In this document: in pieces, positions 1 through 6,586 of the stretch
How the letters are laid out: each line of letters starts with the position of its first letter
Numbering within the stretch: the stretch's first letter is position 1
NCBI GenBank assembly: GCA_050732575.1
Contig: JBOHRF010000221.1
Location: 1 to 8,641 of the forward strand
Length of the DNA stretch: 8,641 nucleotides
Origin: JBBDWZ01 sp050732575
GTDB taxonomy: Bacteria > Gemmatimonadota > Gemmatimonadetes > Longimicrobiales > RSA9
Reading direction: 5' to 3'
Made by a program: the position numbers and the translations under genes
The notes under the pieces: model-generated
What the model was told of the DNA's origin: nothing
What the model saw: the letters and a program-made list of their open reading frames with translations, nothing else
Database searches by the model: none

Positions 1-1
1 C

Positions 2-547
2 ACCTTCTACGATCCCAAGGACCTGGTCATCCGCACCAGTGCTGCCGGGACTACGCTGCCCGCTGTGCGCGACATCATTCGGCGCACGGATCCCGACCAG
101 CCGATCTCCGATGTCATGACGCTGGACGATGTGCTCGCCAGGCAGACCGCATCACGCGCGGCACAACTGCGCGTGCTGATCGCGCTGGCCGCGGTTGCCC
201 TGCTCCTGGCCGGTCTGGGCATCAACGGCCTGCTGGCCTACACGGTGGCACAGCGCCGGCAGGAGATTGGTTTACGCCTGGCGCTCGGCGCCGAGCCCGG
301 TACCATCGCGCGCGGCGTCGTGCGCAATGGCCTGTCGATCGTCGTGCTGGGCATGATTCCGGGCCTCATCGCCGCGTTCGCGGCCGGTCGGTTTATGAGC
401 GCAATGCTGTTTGGCGTGCAACCGGCCGACCCGGCCACGCTGCTGCTCACCGTAGGGTTGTGCATCGGCATGGCCATCGCCGGAACCACCCTCCCTGCGC
501 TGCGGGCCGTGCGCGTGAGCCCCATGACGGTCATGCGTACGGAATGA
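2..547 (+). CDS. FtsX/MacB-like orphan ABC permease (ADOP class), C-terminal part only
   Basis: This is the 3' end of a gene that enters from the left edge. The frame is open from base 2 and gives 181 residues before TGA. Visible residues 1-55 are the end of a periplasmic MacB-core-like region, including DPDQPISDVMTLDD. Three membrane segments follow at about 57-82, 108-130 and 144-166. Between the first two is the FtsX-family signature RRQEIGLRLALGAEP (85-99). LFGVQPADPATL (136-147) and the closing PALRAVRVSPMTVMR (165-179) are typical of ADOP C-termini. Known of the family: inner-membrane permeases related to MacB, without a fused ATPase, usually about 800-900 residues with two such halves. 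What they transport is generally unknown. The missing N-terminal part lies outside the window, so completeness cannot be judged. The family call is firm; the substrate is not assigned. Confidence 0.93.
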   Translation, partial: TFYDPKDLVIRTSAAGTTLPAVRDIIRRTDPDQPISDVMTLDDVLARQTASRAAQLRVLIALAAVALLLAGLGINGLLAYTVAQRRQEIGLRLALGAEPGTIARGVVRNGLSIVVLGMIPGLIAAFAAGRFMSAMLFGVQPADPATLLLTVGLCIGMAIAGTTLPALRAVRVSPMTVMRTE

Positions 548-653
548 CCTCGAATAGGATGTAGCGTATCGAGCGTCCCTTGCCCCGCCCTCGGCCGCGC
601 CGTACCGTGGCTGCCATCAGTCTCAACCACAATCCGGCTTTTCACGGACTCAA

Positions 654-1349
654 TTGCGCATTTTTCGTCTGGACCCCGCGTTCAGTTGGAAGCGCGTCAT
701 CGGTGAGCTGGCTCTCATTGTGGGCGGCGTGCTGATCGCGCTGGGCGTCGATTCTGCGTGGCAGGCGCGGGAGGAGCGCCAGCGAGAAAGCGCCTATCTG
801 GAGCAATTACTCTCGGATGCGCGCGAGACCGAAAGCCGGCTCAAGGTCGCCATCTCCGGAGACAGCTCCATGCTGACCCAGGTGGAGGGGGTGCTGGACC
901 AGGCCTTTTACAGACGTATACCGCCGCGCGACTCGTTCGCGTTGCCCACCGGTTATCAGCAATTCCGACCACTCACTGGTACGTTCATCGCATTGGTTCA
1001 AAATGGAGATCTTAGGCTGGTACGCAACGACAGCATTCGCTTCCGCGTAATTGCCTATGTGGCGTTGATCGATGCGACTGAAGTGATGCTGCGACATATG
1101 GAGTCTCTGGTCTGGAACAACACGCAACGTGTCCTTTATGGAATTACCGTGCACTCCCGCACCGCACCGGGCGGGTCCGGAACCTGGAGCCAACTCAACG
1201 TGGCCGCCGCACTGAATGATCCGGACGTTATAAGCGCACTCCGCGTGCAGGCCACGGCGAGCAGCAACCGCCTGCGCAATCTGCGCCGACTGGAAGAGCC
1301 AACCGCCGATCTGATACGACTATTGCGAAAGGAGCTGGGCCGCGACTGA
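654..1349 (+). CDS. Small single-pass membrane protein, DUF6090-like, TTG start
   Basis: A 231-residue protein of unknown function. It has a short basic N-terminus (FRLDPAFSWKRVIGE), one membrane helix at about 16-33 (ELALIVGGVLIALGVDSAW), then a charged, probably coiled segment (residues 37-66) and a mostly helical soluble domain. The block FIALVQNGDLRLVRNDSIR (111-129) resembles the 'S-G-x-L-x-L-I...LR' motif I associate with DUF6090-type proteins. That assignment is from memory of the family pattern. The start is TTG at 654. The first in-frame ATG (codon 73) would remove the helix, so TTG fits better. The Shine-Dalgarno match is weak (GGA about 5 bases upstream), and the frame stays open a little further upstream without an ATG. 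It lies 106 bases after the permease gene on the same strand, so co-transcription is possible; I see no clear terminator between them. Topology by the positive-inside rule: short N-terminus in the cytoplasm, main domain in the periplasm. Confidence 0.8.
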   Translation: MRIFRLDPAFSWKRVIGELALIVGGVLIALGVDSAWQAREERQRESAYLEQLLSDARETESRLKVAISGDSSMLTQVEGVLDQAFYRRIPPRDSFALPTGYQQFRPLTGTFIALVQNGDLRLVRNDSIRFRVIAYVALIDATEVMLRHMESLVWNNTQRVLYGITVHSRTAPGGSGTWSQLNVAAALNDPDVISALRVQATASSNRLRNLRRLEEPTADLIRLLRKELGRD

Positions 1350-1356
1350 CAGTTGC

Positions 1357-1380
1357 AGCGCGAGCACGAGCGCTTTCGTG
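1357..1380. terminator. Weak stem-loop between two convergent genes
   Basis: The 51-base gap between the convergent stop codons contains two mutually exclusive 5-bp stems: AGCGC (1357-1361) with GCGCT (1370-1374), and CACGA (1365-1369) with TCGTG (1376-1380). Neither is followed by a T-run. The position suits a shared transcription end, but the stems are short enough to arise by chance in DNA this GC-rich. Confidence 0.2.
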
Positions 1381-1400
1381 TCTGTTGCCGCGTGATGAGA

Positions 1401-2417
1401 TCAGAGCGCGCCTTCGCGCACTTCATTCTGCTGCACGCCGGCGCGCAACTTCACCACAGGCTCCGGCGCTACACTCTGGTTCTCGGGCAACGGCACATCG
1501 CCCTTCTGCTGGCCGATTTGCGTGACGCTGCGAATCGTGTTCAGCAGGTGGCCGCCGGGCAGCGCCTCTTCACCGTCGGCGTAGTACTCGAACCAGGGCA
1601 GGCCCGTGTTTGCGTATTCCGCGGATGTGAAGGGAACGGTGGGCGGATCTTCGCCCGTGATCGCTCGCCAGGTCAGAGAATTGGCCAGGTGCACAAAGCA
1701 GCGGCCCCGATGCTCGAGGTCCCAGTCGTTGAATTCCTGTGTGTCGTGGTAGACCTCCTGAGCCATGTACCCACCTGCGGCCAGACCCAACTCCAGGCCT
1801 TCAGCGGACGAGCCGCCCACGAAATGATCGGACGCCGCAGGTGGCTCTTCTAGCGGCCCATACACCCATTTCGGTTGTGGGCGATAGGCCGATGCCTTCA
1901 GCGGGTGCACAAGCAGCTGAATGCCACCGTGTTCTGCCGCACCTGTGATTTGCTCCTCAACGGAATAGCCGCTGCCCAGCGGCATAGCAACAAATTGTCG
2001 GATCACGCCCGTGCGTACGTAGTACCCATCCAGCCAGGGCTGCACAGGAATCTGCATATAGTCTTGCGGATCACGCACCAGACCTTCGTTCCAGCTCTCT
2101 CCCGTGAGCGCGTTGATCTTGCCCGTGGCTACCTTGACCGCGAACGGATAGTCGAAGGGCGACCAGAATTTCAGCCACAAGGCTTCGCTCTGATACATGG
2201 GCAACACGATGCCGCCGCGCCTGTTCCATTGTTGCGGCGAGCGTTCGCCGAAATCATCGACATGCCGCAGCGGAAAATGGCCCAACCCCGGGGGCAGCGG
2301 ATAGGAGCGATCGTCATCGGGAATACGCAGTGTTCTATGGAAAGAGACATGCAACAGCGCACACTCGTGCAGTTCCTCGAACGAGAACACCAGAATGTCA
2401 TTCAGCAGTTCCACCAT
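1401..2417 (-). CDS. Conserved uncharacterised protein, 338 aa
   Basis: I recognise this as a widespread conserved hypothetical family, also seen in actinobacteria, but know no function or domain name with certainty. It opens with VELLNDILVFSFEELHECA (2-20). It contains PDDDRSYPLPPGLGHFPLR (33-51), then GGIVLPMYQSEALWLKF (68-84), NALTGESW (102-109), DPQDYMQIPVQPWLDG (116-131) and the glycine-rich IRQFVAMPLGSGYSVEEQ (139-156). The C-terminal half has GLAAGGYMAQEVY (211-223), GRCFVHLANS (238-247) and EYANTGLPWFEYY (267-279). There is no signal peptide and no clear membrane segment, so it is probably a soluble cytoplasmic protein. Two cysteines (C19, C240) and many aromatic and acidic residues are visible, but no recognised catalytic motif. 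The ATG at 2417 has an AGAGG ribosome site 4 bases upstream. No alternative ATG, GTG or TTG lies between it and the in-frame TAG at 2490-2492. It diverges from the permease gene at 2791. It is certainly coding; function unknown. Confidence 0.88.
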   Translation of the reverse strand: MVELLNDILVFSFEELHECALLHVSFHRTLRIPDDDRSYPLPPGLGHFPLRHVDDFGERSPQQWNRRGGIVLPMYQSEALWLKFWSPFDYPFAVKVATGKINALTGESWNEGLVRDPQDYMQIPVQPWLDGYYVRTGVIRQFVAMPLGSGYSVEEQITGAAEHGGIQLLVHPLKASAYRPQPKWVYGPLEEPPAASDHFVGGSSAEGLELGLAAGGYMAQEVYHDTQEFNDWDLEHRGRCFVHLANSLTWRAITGEDPPTVPFTSAEYANTGLPWFEYYADGEEALPGGHLLNTIRSVTQIGQQKGDVPLPENQSVAPEPVVKLRAGVQQNEVREGAL

Positions 2418-2421
2418 GAGG

Positions 2422-2427
2422 CCTCTC
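2422..2427 (-). promoter_or_regulatory. Ribosome binding site for the 338-aa gene
   Basis: On the minus strand GAGAGG sits 4 bases before the ATG at 2417. It matters because the reading frame stays open upstream to a TAG at 2490-2492 without another usable start codon, so this site supports 2417 as the true start. Confidence 0.55.
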
Positions 2428-2591
2428 GATGTGTAACGTGGTGGCCATTTGCCAGCGCGAGCGTCAGGCTTGATCGAACGAGTGGTGCGCTACGGGAGTC
2501 GTATCGGTCTTGAGCGATCGAGCAGGCGATACGCCGCCCTCTCGCACGTTGTCGCACTTCGCAGGGTGTCATGAGAAATGTTGTCGAATAC

Positions 2592-2604
2592 TGCCGGACC
2601 GGCA
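2592..2604. repeat. Short perfect dyad TGCCGG-A-CCGGCA
   Basis: Two perfect 6-base arms around one central base, in the divergent spacer about 187 bases before the permease start. It could be an operator half or a small hairpin. It is GC-rich and short, so chance is a real alternative. Confidence 0.3.
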
Positions 2605-2660
2605 AGCAATCCCACATGTTCATAATGCTCGAGCCCGGGAATACCATGGCTTTTCACGTT

Positions 2661-2684
2661 CGAGGTACGGACCTCGAGGTACCG
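2661..2684. repeat. Nested direct and inverted repeat upstream of the permease gene
   Basis: CGAGGTACGG (2661-2670) recurs as CGAGGTACCG (2675-2684), nine of ten bases identical, offset 14 bases. The first copy also pairs with the bases in between: CGAGGT (2661-2666), loop ACGG, ACCTCG (2671-2676). ACCTCGAGGT (2671-2680) is itself a perfect palindrome. The site lies about 107-130 bases before the permease ATG, a plausible place for a regulator to bind. Function is inferred from position and symmetry only. Confidence 0.35.
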
Positions 2685-2790
2685 TCGTTGAGGGGCGGTC
2701 AGGCGATTCTTCAGTGCGGGTTTCGTAAGTGACGCTCCCGGTCGTACCTTGGTATGGAACACTCTCTGAATCTCCCCGCCAGGATCTCCT

Positions 2791-5202
2791 ATGTTAGACA
2801 GTGTGCGTCAGGACCTTCATTACACGCTGCGCCAGCTCCGGCGCGCGCCGCTGTTCACGATCGTGGCCAGCGCTTCCATCGCGGTGGGTGTCATTGTCGC
2901 GGTCAGTGCGTTCACGCTTGTGAATGCGATTCTGTTCAAGCCGCTGCCCGTGCCCAACGCGGGCGAGATCTTTCACGTCTATACCAGTGATTACGACGGA
3001 CGCTCGGAGCCTTACGGCTCATCATCGTTCCGCGACTACGAAGACTTTGCGCGCAGCGGCGCGTTTACCAACCTGGCAGCCAGCGCGTGGCGGCCTCTGG
3101 CTGTCGCCATCGGCAGCGCGCAACCCTCAGAACAGTACGTCGGGTTCGTCTCGGACAATTATTTCGGCGTGCTCGGCCTGCGCCTGCAGCGCGGCACCGG
3201 TTTTGGCCGGAGCGATCAGCCCGAGATCGTCATCACGTATCCCTACTGGCAGCGTGAGTTCGGCGGCGACGCCGCGGTACTTGGGCGCACGATAAACATC
3301 AACGCGTTTCCCTTCACCATTGTCGGCGTTGCGCCGGAGTCGTTCCGCGGCGTCGCGTTGGGAGCGCCTGTCATCGGCTGGGCGCCAGCCACCGTGATGC
3401 CGCTGGTCATGCGTGAGACGGACGCGCTGAGCCGCGGCAACCGGCGCTTCACGGTATTTGGCCGGCTGCGCAGCGCCCAGGATGCTCAGGCCGCCGCGGG
3501 CCGGCTGAATGCGCTGGCCACTGCGCTGGCCGAACAGGAGCCTGACGCCTGGATCGATGCCAATCGCGAGACGCGGCTGGTCTCTGTTCTCAGCCACCGC
3601 GAAAGTCTGGCACCGCGCTACGATCGCGGTGACATGGTGCTCGCCCTGGGCGCGGCAGCGCTGGCCGTAGTGTTCATTCTGCTACTGGCCTGCACGAACG
3701 TGGCAGCGCTGCTGCTGGGCCGCGCAGTCGGACGGCAGAGCGAAGTTGCACTGCGGCTCACGCTGGGCGCGAGCCGGGCGAGACTGCTGCGTCAGCTCCT
3801 GACCGAGAGCCTGTTCCTCGCCTTGCTCGGCAGCGCGCTCAGCTTTGCCGGCCTGCTCTGGATCATCAGTTATGCCCGTCGTGTGCGCTTCGCCGACATT
3901 TTTGATTTGCGGCCCGATGGCCGCGTGCTGCTCGCCGCGCTGGTTGCGGCCGTGCTCTGCGCACTGGCATTCGGACTCGCGCCGGCGCTGCAGAGCCTGC
4001 GCGTCGATCTGCGCTCGCGGCTGACGGGCACCAGTACTGTGCAGCGCAATCGTCTACGCGGTGCACTGATTGCCCTGCAGGTCGCCGTCTCCAGTGTGCT
4101 CATTCTGTTGGCCTTCAGCGCGGTGCGCGGCGTGCGCTCGTACGTGGCGAGCGATCCGGGCATCGAGCTGGATGGATTGGTGGCCGTACAGATCGACGCG
4201 CGCGTGTTCGGCGACGACAGCACGCGGCAACGCCTGTACACCGTGCAGCTGCAAGATCTGTTTGCCGGCATGCCAGCCATTCAGAGCGTATCACGCACTG
4301 CAATGTTGCCGCTGGGAGACGGCTATTCCCGCACCACGCTCGGGTTGCCCGACGGCACCGAGCGCGTTACGGAGATCAACGTCGTGGGATCGGACTACTT
4401 TGCCACGATTCGCCTGAATGCGTTGCGGGGCCGCGTCTTCGATCGCACGGATCGCCGGGGCAGCGCCCCGGTCGCGGTGGTCAACCACGCGTTCGTTCGG
4501 CGTTACGGCGAGGGTATGCTCGGCCGGCTGGTGAAAGTGGGCGATGACGCGGGCATCCAGATCGTCGGCGAGGTCCCTGAAGTCGACTATCACCATGAGA
4601 ATCGACCCACCGAGCCACTCATCTACCTGCTGAGCGACCAGTTCCCCTGGGGTTCCAGCCGGCAGCCGTTCCTGTTGCGCGTAGTGCCCGGTGCCGAGCG
4701 TTCCGTAGTCGCGGATCTGAGGCAGCAACTCCGCCAGCAATACCCCGACCTGGTCGTGCCCGCCATCCAATCGATGCGCGATCGCATCGCGGCCTTCACC
4801 TTACCGCATCGCATCATCGCCCGTGTAGCGCTGGGCCTGGGCGGTGTCGAGCTCCTGCTGGCAGCGGTCGGATTGTACGGCTTGTTGCTCTTTGCCCTGA
4901 TAGCGCGCAGGCAGGAAATCGGAGTGCGGCTCGCTCTGGGCGCGACCCCGCGTCAAGCCACGTGGGCCGTCATGCGGCAGGGCTTGACCTTTGCCACGCT
5001 GGGCGCGGCCACCGGTCTGATGCTCGCTGTTCCTGTTGCGTTCATTGCCCAGCAAGCTTTTCCAGGTGCGCGCGTGAGCGATCCGGTCCCGTTCCTGGCG
5101 TCCCTGACCGCAGTCCTTTGCGCTGCGGGTGTCGCTGCGTACCTGCCGGCTCGCAAGAGCGGGGGACTGCAACCGGCCGAAGCGTTGAAACGCGCGGAGT
5201 AG
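2791..5202 (+). CDS. Complete FtsX/MacB-like orphan ABC permease (ADOP class), 803 aa
   Basis: A full-length duplicated permease. The start is the ATG at 2791 with AGGA six bases upstream. The N-terminus (LDSVRQDLHYTLRQLRRAP, 2-20) is the usual ADOP opening. Likely helices: about 21-46, 281-310, 330-358, 378-400, 421-443, 676-705, 728-752 and 765-786, giving two halves of four. The two periplasmic MacB-core-like domains are about 47-275 and 445-670. Each half carries the FtsX signature: RQSEVALRLTLGAS (315-328) and RRQEIGVRLALGATP (706-720). No Walker A/B or ABC signature is present, so it has no ATPase of its own, and none is encoded nearby. Known of the family: inner-membrane proteins related to MacB and LolCE, which act by mechanotransmission on periplasmic partners; the role of ADOPs is mostly untested. 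One oddity: the usual L-[FY]-G-V motif before the last helix is replaced by QQAFPGARVSDP (754-765). It stands alone, divergent from the 338-residue gene and convergent with the lactonase-like gene. Confidence 0.95.
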   Translation: MLDSVRQDLHYTLRQLRRAPLFTIVASASIAVGVIVAVSAFTLVNAILFKPLPVPNAGEIFHVYTSDYDGRSEPYGSSSFRDYEDFARSGAFTNLAASAWRPLAVAIGSAQPSEQYVGFVSDNYFGVLGLRLQRGTGFGRSDQPEIVITYPYWQREFGGDAAVLGRTININAFPFTIVGVAPESFRGVALGAPVIGWAPATVMPLVMRETDALSRGNRRFTVFGRLRSAQDAQAAAGRLNALATALAEQEPDAWIDANRETRLVSVLSHRESLAPRYDRGDMVLALGAAALAVVFILLLACTNVAALLLGRAVGRQSEVALRLTLGASRARLLRQLLTESLFLALLGSALSFAGLLWIISYARRVRFADIFDLRPDGRVLLAALVAAVLCALAFGLAPALQSLRVDLRSRLTGTSTVQRNRLRGALIALQVAVSSVLILLAFSAVRGVRSYVASDPGIELDGLVAVQIDARVFGDDSTRQRLYTVQLQDLFAGMPAIQSVSRTAMLPLGDGYSRTTLGLPDGTERVTEINVVGSDYFATIRLNALRGRVFDRTDRRGSAPVAVVNHAFVRRYGEGMLGRLVKVGDDAGIQIVGEVPEVDYHHENRPTEPLIYLLSDQFPWGSSRQPFLLRVVPGAERSVVADLRQQLRQQYPDLVVPAIQSMRDRIAAFTLPHRIIARVALGLGGVELLLAAVGLYGLLLFALIARRQEIGVRLALGATPRQATWAVMRQGLTFATLGAATGLMLAVPVAFIAQQAFPGARVSDPVPFLASLTAVLCAAGVAAYLPARKSGGLQPAEALKRAE

Positions 5203-5265
5203 CGCTGGGCCTGGGCTGCGCCGCGGCACGCGGTCAGGATGGCACGACCGATCGCTGCCTGCGAC

Positions 5266-6204
5266 TCAGCGCAGCCGAACGCGCAGCAGCTGGTGATGCG
5301 CCGTGATGTACAACGTCCTCTCATCATCATCGAACGCGCAGTTCGAGGTGCGCTGGCCCGTGCGAATGGTGCCAAGGTGCTTGCCTTCCGGACTGATGAT
5401 GTAGACGCCGGCCGGTCCGGTCGCGAAAACATTGCCCTGCCGATCCACGCGCAGTCCATCCGGCAATCCAGGTCTGCCCTCGGCCACGAACCTGGATGCG
5501 TCAAAGAACACACGCGCGCGCCCAAGGCTGCCATCGGGGTTGACATCGTACGCCATCCAGATCGGCATGCTGCGCTCCGAATTCGATACATAGAGCGTGC
5601 GCTGGTCCGGCGAAAATGCGATGCCGTTGGGAAAGCCGAGCTCTTTTGCCACCAGGGTCAGCTCTCCCGAGCGGGTCAATCGGTACACGCCACTGTGCGC
5701 CAACTCTTTGGCCGGATCGTCATTCAATCCGTCCAACCCGTACGGCGGATCGGTGAAGTACAGATCACCGTTGGACCGGTAGACCAGGTCGTTGGGTGAG
5801 TTCAGTCGTTTGCCCTGGAAGCGGTTTGCCAGTGTGACCCTGGTGAAGCGTACTTCATCGAGTCGCGCTACCTGACGGTTGCCGTGATCGGCCATTACCA
5901 GCGCGCCCTGCGCATCGAGCGTGAGTCCGTTACTGCCCAGCTCGCGACCGGGTGGATCGGCGCCTATGTAACCCGAGGGTCGCAGGAAAACTGACACGCC
6001 TTCACCCTGCTTCCATTTGTAGATCGTGTTCCTGGGCACATCGGAGAACAGCAGGTATTCCCCACTGCTGCGCCAGACCGGGCCTTCCGACCATTCGAAG
6101 CCCTCCGCAATCACTTCGATGAGTGCGGTGCGCGCCACGATGGAATCGAGTGCGGGGTCGAGCCGTTCCACATCGCCTTTGGTAACCACTGCGCCGTGCG
6201 GCAT
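5266..6204 (-). CDS. SMP-30/gluconolactonase-like protein, 312 aa
   Basis: A six-bladed beta-propeller hydrolase of the SMP-30/gluconolactonase/LRE family. Members are metal-dependent enzymes that open sugar lactones (for example gluconolactone) or related esters. Expected metal and active-site positions are visible: E40 in WSEGPVW (38-44), N138/D139 in LNSPNDLVY (134-142), N193 in GFPNGIAFSPD (190-200) and D249 in GLPDGLRVD (246-254). The late block TSNCAFDDDERTLYITAH (286-303) is also typical. I chose the ATG at 6204 because GAGGGA lies 5 bases upstream and the family-like sequence begins soon after. The frame is open 77 codons further, to 6435, but that stretch is arginine-rich, unlike the family, and has no signal peptide. 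With the chosen start there is no signal sequence, so the protein is probably cytoplasmic; many relatives are exported. It is a single gene, 63 bases from the end of the convergent permease gene. The substrate cannot be told from sequence alone. Confidence 0.9.
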   Translation of the reverse strand: MPHGAVVTKGDVERLDPALDSIVARTALIEVIAEGFEWSEGPVWRSSGEYLLFSDVPRNTIYKWKQGEGVSVFLRPSGYIGADPPGRELGSNGLTLDAQGALVMADHGNRQVARLDEVRFTRVTLANRFQGKRLNSPNDLVYRSNGDLYFTDPPYGLDGLNDDPAKELAHSGVYRLTRSGELTLVAKELGFPNGIAFSPDQRTLYVSNSERSMPIWMAYDVNPDGSLGRARVFFDASRFVAEGRPGLPDGLRVDRQGNVFATGPAGVYIISPEGKHLGTIRTGQRTSNCAFDDDERTLYITAHHQLLRVRLR

Positions 6205-6209
6205 GACAG

Positions 6210-6215
6210 TCCCTC
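6210..6215 (-). promoter_or_regulatory. Ribosome binding site that sets the lactonase start
   Basis: The minus strand reads GAGGGA, then five bases, then ATG at 6204. It is a strong Shine-Dalgarno match at good spacing and argues against the longer open frame beginning at 6435. Confidence 0.65.
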
Positions 6216-6269
6216 GAATGGATAGCCTGGTAGGTCCCGCGAGCCCGTTACGATACTCGACCTGGCAAC

Positions 6270-6279
6270 CCTGGCCAGG
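6270..6279. repeat. 10-bp perfect palindrome CCTGGCCAGG
   Basis: This lies two bases from the larger dyad at 6282-6303, about 66-75 bases upstream of the lactonase start. A second CCTGG (6261-6265) can pair with the same right arm. It could be a second binding site beside the larger one, or chance in GC-rich DNA. Confidence 0.3.
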
Positions 6280-6281
6280 CT

Positions 6282-6303
6282 GCCCGGTTTCATGAAGCCG
6301 GGC
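6282..6303. repeat. 22-bp near-perfect dyad, possible operator
   Basis: Arms GCCCGG (6282-6287) and CCGGGC (6298-6303) flank the perfect palindrome TTCATGAA (6289-6296). The only break in the symmetry is the T6288/G6297 pair, which would be a G-U pair in RNA. It sits 78-99 bases upstream of the lactonase ATG and well upstream of the divergent gene. The AT-richer, symmetric core inside GC arms suits a dimeric regulator site. No T-run follows, so it is a poor intrinsic terminator. Which protein would bind is unknown; no regulator gene lies in the window. Confidence 0.45.
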
Positions 6304-6458
6304 TTGCTCCGAGGACCTCGAGACCCGGCGCGTGGTGGCGGCCACGTGTTGGGCGGGCCGGCGCGCCCGATGCCGCCGGTTGGGGCCCAGGACAGCCCTG
6401 ACCGGCCGGAGAAAAGTCACAGGATCCTGGCTCAAACAACGGCACAGGCAGGGACGGA

Positions 6459-6487
6459 TCGAGAAAATCGAGGAAATCCGTTAGTAT
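6459..6487 (+). promoter_or_regulatory. Weak sigma-70-like promoter candidate for the 102-aa gene
   Basis: TCGAGA (6459-6464), a 17-base spacer and TAGTAT (6482-6487) each match four of six consensus bases. The spacer between them is the most AT-rich patch of the intergenic region. It would give a leader of roughly 90 bases. The match is poor enough to be accidental. Confidence 0.27.
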
Positions 6488-6586
6488 TAAGACCAGGTCA
6501 TGCAGCGGGCGCCAGCAAAACGTCCCGCGTGAGTTGATCGACCTTTCCAGGATTCCCTGGCCAATCCACCGCACGAGGATCAAAGA

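Larger units (their letters stand above)
2418..2790. other. Divergent intergenic spacer, 373 bp
   Basis: The spacer separates the 338-residue gene (minus) from the complete permease gene (plus) and should hold both promoters. I could not find a convincing -35/-10 pair on either strand. Short open frames cross it on both strands, but none shows a recognisable protein family or a good ribosome site. What it does hold is a 13-bp dyad at 2592-2604 and a nested repeat at 2661-2684, listed separately. No tRNA cloverleaf or riboswitch was recognised. Confidence 0.6.
6205..6586. other. Divergent intergenic spacer, 382 bp
   Basis: The spacer lies between the lactonase-like gene (minus) and the 102-residue gene (plus). 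Open frames cross it on both strands but look like GC-rich chance frames. It holds two adjacent dyads (6270-6303), an AT-richer patch around 6465-6490 with a weak promoter candidate, and a small CCAGG/CCTGG hairpin (6547-6560) in what would be the leader of the plus-strand gene. No RNA gene was recognised. Confidence 0.6.

Noticed and set aside
1353..2513. Long plus-strand frames (166 and 212 codons) opposite the 338-residue gene
   Set aside because: The minus-strand protein has conserved-looking blocks and a ribosome site, whereas these translations show no family features.
2402..2762. Short frames of 72-90 codons in the spacer before the complete permease gene
   Set aside because: No recognisable family, no ribosome site seen, and they overlap one another on both strands. 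They are kept only as a low-interest note for the frame that continues the 338-residue gene.
5203..5265. Possible terminator between the complete permease and the lactonase-like gene
   Set aside because: The 63-base gap is GC-rich but I found no stem longer than a few pairs and no T-run.
5239..5799. A 186-codon plus-strand frame opposite the lactonase-like gene
   Set aside because: The minus-strand frame encodes a clear propeller family with its active-site residues; the opposite frame is its GC-driven shadow.
6313..6322. GGACCTCGAG found here, at 2669-2678 and (reverse) within the 338-residue gene near 1713, as a possible dispersed repeat
   Set aside because: Only ten bases, one copy is explained by coding sequence (DLE codons), and no flanking similarity is shared. 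Chance is sufficient.
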